From assembly GCA_019752125.1 (NCBI GenBank), contig JAIEMM010000004.1:1-48659 (forward strand): a DNA stretch of 48,659 bases, read 5' to 3'. Position 1 is the first letter of the stretch, and every line of letters starts with the position of its first letter. Origin of the DNA: Patescibacteria group bacterium (GTDB taxonomy: Bacteria; Patescibacteriota; Minisyncoccia; Phycocordibacterales; SBAW01). Shown in pieces: positions 26,169 through 35,397 of the stretch. A program made the translations under genes and the position numbers. Under the pieces are notes generated by a model. The model searched no databases. It had not been told where the DNA came from and worked only from the letters and a program-made list of their open reading frames with translations.

Positions 26169-28103
26169 TTATTGAGCGACCGCGCCCATGTTTGCATTGT
26201 ACCCAGCTTCACTATTCAACTGCGTTGTCGGAGCGACCGCAGTAGCGCGTACCTGCACCTGCGCGAAACGGTCCTGTCCGGAGAAGTTTGCAGCGTTTGT
26301 AAGCGCCGGCGCTTGTCCTTTCTGCGACGCACTCGGAAGCAATGAGACTTGGAACGCGCCTACTCGTGAAGCCGCCGTAAAACCTGCTCCGGCCTTCACA
26401 TCCCCCATTGTCCATGTAACCGTGCGGCTGCCAGCGTCATAGGTTATACCGCTGCCAGACTGAGCACCCACAAACGTAACATATGATGGCAGCGTTGCAG
26501 AAACGACGCCGTTTGCAATGGTATTCGAAGTGTTCGTCACTGTCCATGTAATGCCGTAGGTGGTGCTTTGCCCAGGCACCGGCGGCATTGGGCCTGTATT
26601 AGAAAATGGTCCACTAAAGTGTGATGCTGCCGCGCTAAGCACAACAACCGACGACACATACACCTGTGCTGAGTCAGCTGACGTAACATTTTGAGGAACG
26701 TTAGTCTGTCCTTGGCGTACGCCCTGTACCGTTACGTTAAGGCTGATAGCAGGGTTGGAATACAACGTCCCTCCTGCCCCAGACGACAGTGTTCCGAAAT
26801 GGAATGGGAGTGTGCCCGTACCACCAGGTGGCACAGCAGCAAGCTGCTCATTTTGATCCTTACTCCAGACAATCGTCGAATCAGAAGACTGGTAGAAACC
26901 GGTTGGCGCACCCACAGCACTTGAGTTAAGAGTGGGGCCCGAGAGTGAGAGTGTCAGCTGCACATCCGTTACAGGGTCAGGCAAATTGTTTGTCCATGTA
27001 ATCGTGCCTTGGATATCAGCACCCGACGGCACAGAAATCGTCTTGCCCGTCTGACCATTAACAGAAAGTTGTGCAGCAATAAATGGACGACGCACGGTCA
27101 ATGTCTGAGGGACTGACAAGAATGGTACGCGTAGTGTTGTGTTTGTTTTGTCAGAATCTGAACCTGCGAGGAAATAAAATACGCGCGTGTCACCATCCTG
27201 GCCATTGAGCGTGCCCGTGACATGCAACACTTTTGAGTCGCCCGGTTTCATTTCACCCAAGCGCCACAGCGTGCCACCAACCTGTGCCTGCGGCGAGGTA
27301 CCTGTTACCGTAAATCCAAATGGATAGCGCGCCTGGATCACCACATCTTGCACTGGCGCGAGCGCGTTGCTCTGCACCGTTACATCAAAGGCAAATTGCT
27401 GGTCGGAAATTGCTTCCGTCGGCGACGAAACCGAGATTGAAACTGGCGATGAGCCAACCGTAAAATTTACATCCGCATCTCTTTCAAAGACCGCGTTCGA
27501 ACCCTCGATGCTGTATTCAAGCTGCACCGATACTTTCTGCGCTTGACCTTCCTGACCATAGAAAATCGCCTGAGACGTTCGTTGCACTGTCTGCCCTGCG
27601 CTTATAGAGCCGATAGATTGTCTCTCGTGCGTCAGTGGTTGGTTCGCGTTCGCAGCATTACGCGTTCCATCAGGGTAGTTGATGATCAAGTCCGCCAATT
27701 TCAAGTTGGCATTATTGCGGTTAACAATAAGCACTTGGACTGTCGTTGCCTTACCTCCGTCTATAACCGACGGCATGATAATCTGTACATCAATATTTTG
27801 TGGAGAAATACCGTTGTTGCCGTAGAAAAACATGTACCCAGCAGCACCTGCCGCAAGAACAAAAAAAGCAAATGAGACTACGAGAAATTTTGTTGCAATA
27901 GACCAACCTTTTTTAGTAGATGCCATAGAGAGAAGTGTGGTGATTTGAGGTAAAGGAGAACGTGGGCCTTCATTCCATGAGACAGGGACATTCGTTGAGT
28001 GTGCCTCAAGTGGGGTCCTCTCATCTGGATTTATAGATACGTCATCTTTGCGCGAATAGAGCGCAGCCTTAAGCCATGCTATCGAGCCCTTCTTCTCTGC
28101 CAT
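26169..28103 (-). CDS. Membrane-anchored protein with extracellular Ig/CARDB-like repeats
   Basis: 650-aa ORF; one TM near residue 85; TVTNTSNTIANGVVSATLPSYVTFVGAQSGSGITYDAGSRTVTWTMGDVKAG (DUF11-like). Confidence 0.75.
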   Translation of the reverse strand: MAEKKGSIAWLKAALYSRKDDVSINPDERTPLEAHSTNVPVSWNEGPRSPLPQITTLLSMASTKKGWSIATKFLVVSFAFFVLAAGAAGYMFFYGNNGISPQNIDVQIIMPSVIDGGKATTVQVLIVNRNNANLKLADLIINYPDGTRNAANANQPLTHERQSIGSISAGQTVQRTSQAIFYGQEGQAQKVSVQLEYSIEGSNAVFERDADVNFTVGSSPVSISVSSPTEAISDQQFAFDVTVQSNALAPVQDVVIQARYPFGFTVTGTSPQAQVGGTLWRLGEMKPGDSKVLHVTGTLNGQDGDTRVFYFLAGSDSDKTNTTLRVPFLSVPQTLTVRRPFIAAQLSVNGQTGKTISVPSGADIQGTITWTNNLPDPVTDVQLTLSLSGPTLNSSAVGAPTGFYQSSDSTIVWSKDQNEQLAAVPPGGTGTLPFHFGTLSSGAGGTLYSNPAISLNVTVQGVRQGQTNVPQNVTSADSAQVYVSSVVVLSAAASHFSGPFSNTGPMPPVPGQSTTYGITWTVTNTSNTIANGVVSATLPSYVTFVGAQSGSGITYDAGSRTVTWTMGDVKAGAGFTAASRVGAFQVSLLPSASQKGQAPALTNAANFSGQDRFAQVQVRATAVAPTTQLNSEAGYNANMGAVAQ

Positions 28104-28121
28104 TCCAAAAGTATACAACAA

Positions 28122-28703
28122 TTACAGCCCGGTTTCGGCGAGGGAGATATTTATACTTCTGATAAGCAGTGGGCGGTTCTTTTTAGCCCGCTCGATAAGA
28201 GATGGTGAAAAGGTATGAGAATCAAGGAATATAGCAAGCTCCTGTTTTTCCTCAACATATCCCAGCCGTGCAATGATGCGCAACACTAGCACCGCTTCTA
28301 TATATGGGAGTGTTTCTTCGTCAGTTTCTTGTGTAATATACGCAAAACCGCGCGACACAATATCGAACAGCTCAGGGACGGGTTCTTCTCCTTGGATAAG
28401 ACGGATCAGAAGCCTGCTCACCTTCCCCGCTGTTTTACGCTGAGCAACAGAGGTGTGCAAAAACGGACGAGAGAGTTCCTGTGTACCCGTCAGCTTCCAT
28501 TCATACTTGCCGCGCACAAGCGAAAATCTTCCTTGCGTCAGAGTCTCAAGTCCATAGCGAAGTTTGGAACGCTCAAGACGTGCGGAACGTGCAGAGGCTC
28601 GCACAACACCAAGATCTTCGGTCAGGATAGATACAAGCGTATTCGCCTCGCCTACTGTTCGCTTACTGAGCACTATTCCCCGCGTTGCGATAACATCATG
28701 CAT
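28122..28703 (-). CDS. recO: DNA repair protein RecO
   Basis: ATRGIVLSKRTVGEANTLVSILTEDLGVVRASARSARLERSKLRYGLETLTQGRFSLVRGKYEWKLTG. Confidence 0.85.
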   Translation of the reverse strand: MHDVIATRGIVLSKRTVGEANTLVSILTEDLGVVRASARSARLERSKLRYGLETLTQGRFSLVRGKYEWKLTGTQELSRPFLHTSVAQRKTAGKVSRLLIRLIQGEEPVPELFDIVSRGFAYITQETDEETLPYIEAVLVLRIIARLGYVEEKQELAIFLDSHTFSPSLIERAKKNRPLLIRSINISLAETGL

Positions 28704-31700
28704 TCGCTTGTTCTTTCAATTGCAGATCTTGAAGGCCCGTTTGTGCAACAAGAGTCGAACGATATTTTTCTGCAACAGCTTTTTCTTCTGCGGTGACTTC
28801 AAGCACATACGAAGGGCGGTCGCTAATAGAAAGCTTTTGCTCTTTGCGCCACTCCTGGATGCGGCGAGCGAGGTCGCGCACCAACCCCTCTTCCTTAAGT
28901 TCTTGCGTAAGGTTTGTGTCGAGCACTGGTTCTGTAAGCGATGCGTCTTCGGTAACTTGTTTTACATTGATCTCCTCAGCAAGGATAGTGTGGAGTGCAG
29001 AGTTGTGTGGCAAAGAAGCAGCTGAGAACTTTGCGAGCGGTTGGCGCACTTTTATTCCCGCACGGTCGCGGAGTTCCAAACCCTTACTTGCGAGTTCACG
29101 GATGGTTTGCATGTCTGTAAGAAGTTGCTCATCAACTGAACCGCCTTCCGGCCACGCAGCCAAGTGGATACTCTCCTTTTCGCCCAGCCCTTGCGAGACG
29201 CTTTCTGCAATAAACGGTGTTATAGGAGCAAGAAGTTTAGCCACCGTCAAAAGTACATGCTTCTGTGTAGCCAAACACATCTGTGCATCTTCCCCATCAC
29301 CGCGAGCACGGTCACGAGAACGGCGAACGTACCAGGTCGAGTAGTTGTCGATAAATGCACGGATTGGCCTTGTTGCGCTTGGGAGATCATATTTCTCAAA
29401 CGCGTCCGTTGTTTCTGTAACTGTTTTGTTCAAGAGCGAAATAATCCAGCGATCCAGTGGGTGCCCGCTCTCCGTATAATCAGCGTCACCTACTTTGTCT
29501 TTGTAGAGTTCAAAGAATTTGTAAGAATTCCACAATGTACCGATAACACGATTGTGCACTTCGCGCACATCTTCATCACGGAAGTTAAAGTCCTCTGCCT
29601 GCATAACCACCGAGCTCATAAGGTAAAAGCGGTATGCATCAGAGCCCCATGTATCCATCAACTCATACGGGTCGGTGTAGTTGCCCTTAGACTTACTCAT
29701 CTTTGCGCCGTCTGCGGCAAGAATATTTCCTGTTACTGTTACCGCCTTAAACGAGCCCTTGCCAAACAAAAGCACACCCATCGCGTGCATGTAATAGAAC
29801 CATGTTCTAGTCTGTCCAATATATTCCGCAATAAAGTCACCAGGATATCCTTTTGGAGCCAAGCTAAAGAAACGCTCTGGGTTAACCTTTGATTTGTCGC
29901 GCGGATACTGCATCGACGCAAACGGCATTGCACCCGACTCCACCCAGCAGTCGAGCACCTCTGGGATACGTTCGTAGCGAGTTCCTTTTTCATCAACCAG
30001 CACCACATCGTCGATGTACGGACGGTGCAAATCAAGTTCGTATTTTTTATTGTGCGGGAATGGAGTGAATTTCATTTCCTGCCACGTACCTGGTTCCAAA
30101 AATGGAATCTCGTTATCCTCCGCGACAATTTCCTCAACTGTTTTTATCTGCGCCACGGCATCCATCAACCATGCCGGGCACTCATGCGTAACGATAAGGA
30201 CTGTCTTGTTGGTGTAACGACGCTCCAGATCAAACAGGAATTCACCCACGCGAGTTTTTACGTCTTGGTATGTCTCCCCACCTTCAGGCGCGTGTGCAAA
30301 TCTATTTGCATAACCAGGAAACGCCTTCTTCCACTCTTCAATTGTCTTGCCTTCGTAATTTCCAACCTGAAGTTCGATCAGCCGCTCATCTGTCATAAGA
30401 GCCGATTCAGGCAACCCAAGTTCTTTACGCACGATGTGTGCAGTTTCCTGTGTGCGGAGAATAGGAGACGCGATGATGAGATCTATATGTTTTTTTCTCA
30501 AACTCGCTACAGCAGCTCGGACTGACTCTTTCCCTGTTTCGGTGAGATGGTTGTTTACATCGCCGGTGCTATCAAAGATTCCTGCGACGTTGCTCTGTGC
30601 CTGGCCGTGGCGCATGACAAAATATTTATTGCCAGACTTCTTGGTTTTAGCGAGCAACTCATCGAGCGAACCGACCACCATCAGTTTTTTTCCTTCTAGC
30701 TGCTGGCCTGTGGCAGACTGTTTTTCCTTCCAAATAGGAAGTGGGGATGCCCAGAAACGATTGCGGGAGATGGTCCAGTCAGGCGCGCTCTCAACAATGT
30801 TGCGGAAGCGTCCGTGTTTTAAATGCTGAGGGAACCAGTTAATCTTCTCGTTCTCCGAAAGCAACTTATTCTTCACCTTCTGGATGTTGAGGAACCAGGA
30901 TACAACCGCGTTGTATATAAGAGGTGTACCGCAACGCCAACAGTGTGGGTATGAGTGCATGTGCGCCTCTTTACCGTGAAGGAGTCCCCGAGTTTCAAGG
31001 TCTGCAATAATTTCTTTCTCTGCCTGCTTGATGTATTTTCCGCGTATAAATTCTGGGACGATGTTGTTGTAATGACCGTTTGCTTCGAGCATCTGCACCA
31101 TTGGCAACCTCTCCTTCATGCCAAGCGCAAAATCGTCTTCACCGTACATCACGGCGGTATGTACGACACCCGTACCCTCACCTGCCACGACAAAATCTGC
31201 CGCCCACACTTTGTACGAACGCGAGCTTTTAAGCGCCGGCACATCAAAGAGCGGTTCATATTCAATACCCACTAGGTCGCTGCCCTTTATATCCCCACCA
31301 TCTTCTTGTTCTATATAGTGCACGTTTCCCTCCTGCACTACCGCGTAGCGCATCTCTGGACCAACAGCGAGGCCGACGTTCCCAGGAAGAGTCCATGGTG
31401 TGGTCGTCCATGCAAGAAGGTAGGTATGTTCGGGCAATTTAAATTTCTGTGGGTTTTTTATTTTAAAACGCACCGTGACTGCCGTGCTGGTAACGTCCTT
31501 ATAGGTATTGTCGGCAGCAATCTCTGCTTTTGCCATAGGTGTCTCGCAGTGCATGCAGTACATCAGCACCTTCTTTCCCTCATACATAAGGTTCTTGCCG
31601 TGCATGCGCTTGAGCGCCCACCAGACGGACTCAATATACGAGTTGTCCATCGTCTTGTAGGAGTTATCAAAATCAACCCATCGGCCTACGCGCTCGATAT

Positions 31701-32088
31701 ATCGTTTCCAGTCGTGCACATACTGGAGTACCAATGAACGTGCAGTTTCATTAAATGTTTCAATACCGATGGCTAGAATTTCTTTTTTAGTTTTGAGGCC
31801 GAGTGTTTTTTCTACCAAATTTTCAATTGGCAGACCGTGTGTGTCCCAACCCCACACGCGAGGCACGCGATACCCACGCATAGTTTTGTAGCGCGGGACA
31901 ACGTCTTTGATTATCGAGGAGAGGAGGGAGCCTGAGTGTGGCAAACCTGTTGCAAATGGCGGACCATCATAAAATACATAGTCGCCCTTTGAAGCAGGCT
32001 TTTCAACCGACTTTTCAAACGTCTTGTCCTCCCTCCAAAACTCAAGGATCTTCTCTTCCCGCAGTACTGTCTCGCTCTTTTCTGCCAT
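28696..32088 (-). CDS. ileS: Isoleucyl-tRNA synthetase with inserted histidine-phosphatase domain
   Basis: MAEKSETVLREEKILEFWREDKTFEKS...WGWDTHGLPIENLVEK, DCWVESGAMPFA, KMSKSKGNYTDPYELMDTWGSDAYRFYLM; internal YFVMRHGQAQSN. Confidence 0.95.
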   Translation of the reverse strand: MAEKSETVLREEKILEFWREDKTFEKSVEKPASKGDYVFYDGPPFATGLPHSGSLLSSIIKDVVPRYKTMRGYRVPRVWGWDTHGLPIENLVEKTLGLKTKKEILAIGIETFNETARSLVLQYVHDWKRYIERVGRWVDFDNSYKTMDNSYIESVWWALKRMHGKNLMYEGKKVLMYCMHCETPMAKAEIAADNTYKDVTSTAVTVRFKIKNPQKFKLPEHTYLLAWTTTPWTLPGNVGLAVGPEMRYAVVQEGNVHYIEQEDGGDIKGSDLVGIEYEPLFDVPALKSSRSYKVWAADFVVAGEGTGVVHTAVMYGEDDFALGMKERLPMVQMLEANGHYNNIVPEFIRGKYIKQAEKEIIADLETRGLLHGKEAHMHSYPHCWRCGTPLIYNAVVSWFLNIQKVKNKLLSENEKINWFPQHLKHGRFRNIVESAPDWTISRNRFWASPLPIWKEKQSATGQQLEGKKLMVVGSLDELLAKTKKSGNKYFVMRHGQAQSNVAGIFDSTGDVNNHLTETGKESVRAAVASLRKKHIDLIIASPILRTQETAHIVRKELGLPESALMTDERLIELQVGNYEGKTIEEWKKAFPGYANRFAHAPEGGETYQDVKTRVGEFLFDLERRYTNKTVLIVTHECPAWLMDAVAQIKTVEEIVAEDNEIPFLEPGTWQEMKFTPFPHNKKYELDLHRPYIDDVVLVDEKGTRYERIPEVLDCWVESGAMPFASMQYPRDKSKVNPERFFSLAPKGYPGDFIAEYIGQTRTWFYYMHAMGVLLFGKGSFKAVTVTGNILAADGAKMSKSKGNYTDPYELMDTWGSDAYRFYLMSSVVMQAEDFNFRDEDVREVHNRVIGTLWNSYKFFELYKDKVGDADYTESGHPLDRWIISLLNKTVTETTDAFEKYDLPSATRPIRAFIDNYSTWYVRRSRDRARGDGEDAQMCLATQKHVLLTVAKLLAPITPFIAESVSQGLGEKESIHLAAWPEGGSVDEQLLTDMQTIRELASKGLELRDRAGIKVRQPLAKFSAASLPHNSALHTILAEEINVKQVTEDASLTEPVLDTNLTQELKEEGLVRDLARRIQEWRKEQKLSISDRPSYVLEVTAEEKAVAEKYRSTLVAQTGLQDLQLKEQANA
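30049..30636 (-). other. Histidine phosphatase (PGM/RHG superfamily) domain inside ileS
   Basis: KYFVMRHGQAQSN...HLTETGKESVRAAVASL...IASPILRTQETAHIVRKELG...RLIELQVGNYEGKTIEEW...APEGGETYQDVKTRVGEFL...VLIVTHECPAWLM. Confidence 0.93.
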
Positions 32089-32122
32089 ATCAAAAAATAT
32101 ACCACTTTGGGCCTTATTTTGC

Positions 32123-33742
32123 TTACATTTCCTGAGGCGCCGGGATACCAAGCACTTCAAGCCCTTTCGCAAGGGTGCGCTCTATAGCTTGAACAAAGAA
32201 AAGTGCGGCGTCAGAAACTTCTCCATCAACAATCAAACGCTCGCTTGCATACCAACTGTTGAATGTAGACGCGAGCTCCGTGAGGTATGTAGCAACATGG
32301 TGAGGCTCAAGTTCAAGAGAGGCTCTTGCTACAGCCTCTGGGAAATGCAGGAGTACGCGAGGAATCTCTAGGTTTGAAAATTCCTTGTCAGTTGTTTTTG
32401 CGTCCTTTGCAGCGCGCAAGAGAGAGCGGGTGCGCACAAGTGCGTACTGAACATACGGACCGGAGTCACCTTCAAGTGAAAGAGATTTTTCTGGATCAAA
32501 AATAATATCTTTGCCTGTGTTCTGACGGAGAACCATAAACTTAATAGCTCCCACTGCCACATCTTCCCTATCTCGCGCTTCTTCAGTTAGGTCTTTGATG
32601 AGTGATTCTCCAGTGATGACATTTCCCAAACGTGAAGACATTTTGCCTGTCGTAAGTTTCAAAAAACCGTGGAAACGAGTGAGCATTTTATCTTCAAGGT
32701 CTGGGAAAATTCTCTCAGCAGCCGCACGGACAACTCGGAAAAAATCTCTTGTTTCATTAGCGGTGACTGTAAGAGACAGGTCAAACTGCCCCCTCTTCTT
32801 CTTTGCCACAACAAGACCAAGTTCTTTGGCCTCATAGGTAGGAATTCCCTTACTGTTTATAAATACGCGAGTATGGAGGCCAACATTCTCACCACGGAAA
32901 ATAGTTGCGCCGTCACTTGTTTCAAATACTTCAGAATGTTTATGCACTAAATCCAACCCCAACGGACCAGTCTCGCTTTCGAAAAAGTAGTAGTCAAATT
33001 TTGTTCCAAGGGTTTTATAAATATCCTCAAAGTGTTCAAGGGATTGTTTTCTTCCTTGATCGTAGAGTGCGTTTACTTCTGGGTCAGTTTTTTCGTAAAT
33101 GACTTTATTGAGTTGATCTATTTCTTCTTTGTTATTTTCGTATTCTGCAGAGCCGTACACATAGGCCTCGCCCCACGACATTTCTGGCTTCTGTCGTTTG
33201 GCCCATATAGCCTTTGCCACATGCACCCCAACGTCGCCTTGGTAGTTAGCACGCGCAACCTCAGCGCCTCCAGCTTCAAAAAGCCGCGCAATGCTTTCGC
33301 CTATGGCGTTACTCATTAAGTGGCCAATGTGAAATTCTTTAAATGGGTTAGGGTCGGTATATTCAACCAATACTTTTTGCCCAAGATATATATTGTTGTT
33401 CCCCCACCCTTCTTTTACCGCCTCTCTTACAACGTCCGCCAACGCTTCGTTTGAGAGATGGAAGTTTATAAATCCAGCGCCTGCGGATTCAATTTTTTGA
33501 ATTGAATCCGATCCGAGCGCAGTCGAGGATCTGAGGATGTCGACTAACTTATTTGCTATATCTCGTGGATTTGCCTTGAGTATTTTTGCAGCAACAAGCG
33601 CAGCGTTGGTGGAATAGTCGCCATGCGCCATATCAGAAGGGCGTTCAACAACAAAAGAGACATTGCCTGCCCCAAGCTCTTTAAGAGCTTCCTGTATTGC
33701 CTTTTCAATAGACGTGCGAACCATAAAGTTAGAGTTTAGCAT
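32123..33742 (-). CDS. argS: Arginyl-tRNA synthetase
   Basis: VEYTDPNPFKEFHIGHLMSNAIGESIARLFEAGGAEVARANYQGDVGVHVAKAIW; C-terminal DALR-type domain. Confidence 0.96.
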   Translation of the reverse strand: MLNSNFMVRTSIEKAIQEALKELGAGNVSFVVERPSDMAHGDYSTNAALVAAKILKANPRDIANKLVDILRSSTALGSDSIQKIESAGAGFINFHLSNEALADVVREAVKEGWGNNNIYLGQKVLVEYTDPNPFKEFHIGHLMSNAIGESIARLFEAGGAEVARANYQGDVGVHVAKAIWAKRQKPEMSWGEAYVYGSAEYENNKEEIDQLNKVIYEKTDPEVNALYDQGRKQSLEHFEDIYKTLGTKFDYYFFESETGPLGLDLVHKHSEVFETSDGATIFRGENVGLHTRVFINSKGIPTYEAKELGLVVAKKKRGQFDLSLTVTANETRDFFRVVRAAAERIFPDLEDKMLTRFHGFLKLTTGKMSSRLGNVITGESLIKDLTEEARDREDVAVGAIKFMVLRQNTGKDIIFDPEKSLSLEGDSGPYVQYALVRTRSLLRAAKDAKTTDKEFSNLEIPRVLLHFPEAVARASLELEPHHVATYLTELASTFNSWYASERLIVDGEVSDAALFFVQAIERTLAKGLEVLGIPAPQEM

Positions 33743-34847
33743 TTGAAAGCGCTGGTGTGCCCCCAGTTTTTACAGTAAAGGTAATGCGGCCGATGACTTT
33801 GCCTGAAGAGGTTTCAACAGTGCAGCGCCACTGGCCATCAATGAGGACCTGTTTTTTAGAATACCCTCGATACCCCTCTGCGCGGCCACCATTTATTGGG
33901 AACTGCACAAGGCCTGTTGTAATCCATTTCTCTGTTTGTGGATAAAAATATTCCCAACGATGACTGATAGGGGTTTTAAGTTCGCCTGGGGCAAATACAG
34001 CGCTGTAGCAATACGCTGGGTCCCCTTCTGCGATATTGAAATTATCTGCAGTATCGCGCCAAAATTCGTACCATTTTTTTGGTTCATAAGTTGCTGTGTA
34101 GATAGCACTGTCACTTGGGGCATCAAGTGGAGTTATTGAATGATAGATCCCCGCACTTTTAAGAGAGAGTGGCACAGGCGGAATAATGTTTGCGAAATAG
34201 AGCCCGTTGAAGATAAGAAAAATGACGAGAATCATGCCACGCATCTGCCACAGCTGTGTGCGCCTATTCTCACGCAACGCGAAGATTCGGAGTAGTGAAA
34301 TAAACACCCCCATACATACCAAACTCGCCACACCACTAATCAAGAACGTTTTTGTGCCGATGGTGTGGAGCACGAAGGTTGGCACTGCGATAACAAGATA
34401 TGTCAGCAGAAGGAAATAAAATACAGCAACATTAAACCTTAGTTGGTCGTACTTACTCTTCAAAAATTCATTACCCACAAGAAGTACGCCGAGGAAAATA
34501 ATAAACAACAAGCTACTACCAAACGATCCACTCTTTCCGTACAGGATAAGAAGGTTGCTTGCCAGACCTCCGAAACAAAACTGCATCACAAGCAAAAGAA
34601 AGAGCGGCTCAGCTGTTTTCTCATGTTCAAACGCGGGGTCAGTTTCCAATCTCTGTGGCTTTGAACGACGGTTAAGCAGAATGATGAGTGTCGCTGAGAG
34701 CGTTAGGTAGAATAACAGCAATATATTGTCCGCGATGCTGTCAGGGCGTTTCGCGAGCAGAAGGTCGAAGGTAAAACCTAACACCAACGTAAGTGCCGAC
34801 AGATGTCGCTCGTATTTGTTCCAAAATTGGAGTACTCGCTGCTTCAC
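33729..34847 (-). CDS. Multi-TM membrane protein with C-terminal DUF2914-like domain
   Basis: 372 aa; C-terminus VQFPINGGRAEGYRGYSKKQVLIDGQWRCTVETSSGKVIGRITFTV. Confidence 0.75.
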   Translation of the reverse strand: MKQRVLQFWNKYERHLSALTLVLGFTFDLLLAKRPDSIADNILLLFYLTLSATLIILLNRRSKPQRLETDPAFEHEKTAEPLFLLLVMQFCFGGLASNLLILYGKSGSFGSSLLFIIFLGVLLVGNEFLKSKYDQLRFNVAVFYFLLLTYLVIAVPTFVLHTIGTKTFLISGVASLVCMGVFISLLRIFALRENRRTQLWQMRGMILVIFLIFNGLYFANIIPPVPLSLKSAGIYHSITPLDAPSDSAIYTATYEPKKWYEFWRDTADNFNIAEGDPAYCYSAVFAPGELKTPISHRWEYFYPQTEKWITTGLVQFPINGGRAEGYRGYSKKQVLIDGQWRCTVETSSGKVIGRITFTVKTGGTPALSNAKL

Positions 34848-34906
34848 TCCCCCATTGTACTAAATATTCGGCAGTGCTAGGATAGCCGCGGACAAAGGAG
34901 GTCAGA

Positions 34907-35362
34907 ATGCAGTATCGATACTCAGAGACGGGACCTTGCCCGTCTTGGCAGGTGAGCAAGGGCTCTCACATGAGGCTCCTGCCGGGAGAACCCGGGCGTG
35001 TGTGCTTGCAGAGCACCGTGGCTGAACTTTCAATCAGCCCCCAAAACATGTCGCCATTGTGGCATGTCTCATGGAAGATCAACCATGGCTACGGGATGGT
35101 TGGGGGTTTCGTAAACCTAACCAACACGCAGTTGGAGCTAGCCTTCGGCCTGAAAGATGATTCGGACGGCTCCACGCGTGCAGTCGTAGAACGCACCGGC
35201 ATCCCCTTCGACGCCGCACTGCAAGGTTGCTTTGTGCGCTGGGGCCAATGGCTCAACATCCCCCACCCCGGCACAGGGATGCAAGGAGACCCGAACATCT
35301 CCATCGAACTAGACGACGAGATTGTCGCCGCGGTTCAAGCTCTGCTCACCACACGCCAATAG
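34907..35362 (+). CDS. GC-rich hypothetical protein (151 aa)
   Basis: AAAGGAGGTCAGA before the ATG; isolated plus-strand gene; terminator follows. Confidence 0.7.
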   Translation: MQYRYSETGPCPSWQVSKGSHMRLLPGEPGRVCLQSTVAELSISPQNMSPLWHVSWKINHGYGMVGGFVNLTNTQLELAFGLKDDSDGSTRAVVERTGIPFDAALQGCFVRWGQWLNIPHPGTGMQGDPNISIELDDEIVAAVQALLTTRQ

Positions 35363-35370
35363 TTGGCCGG

Positions 35371-35397
35371 CCGCACCACACGTGCGGTTTTTTCTTT
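35371..35397 (+). terminator. Terminator of the 34907-35362 gene
   Basis: CCGCACCACACGTGCGGTTTTTTC. Confidence 0.75.
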
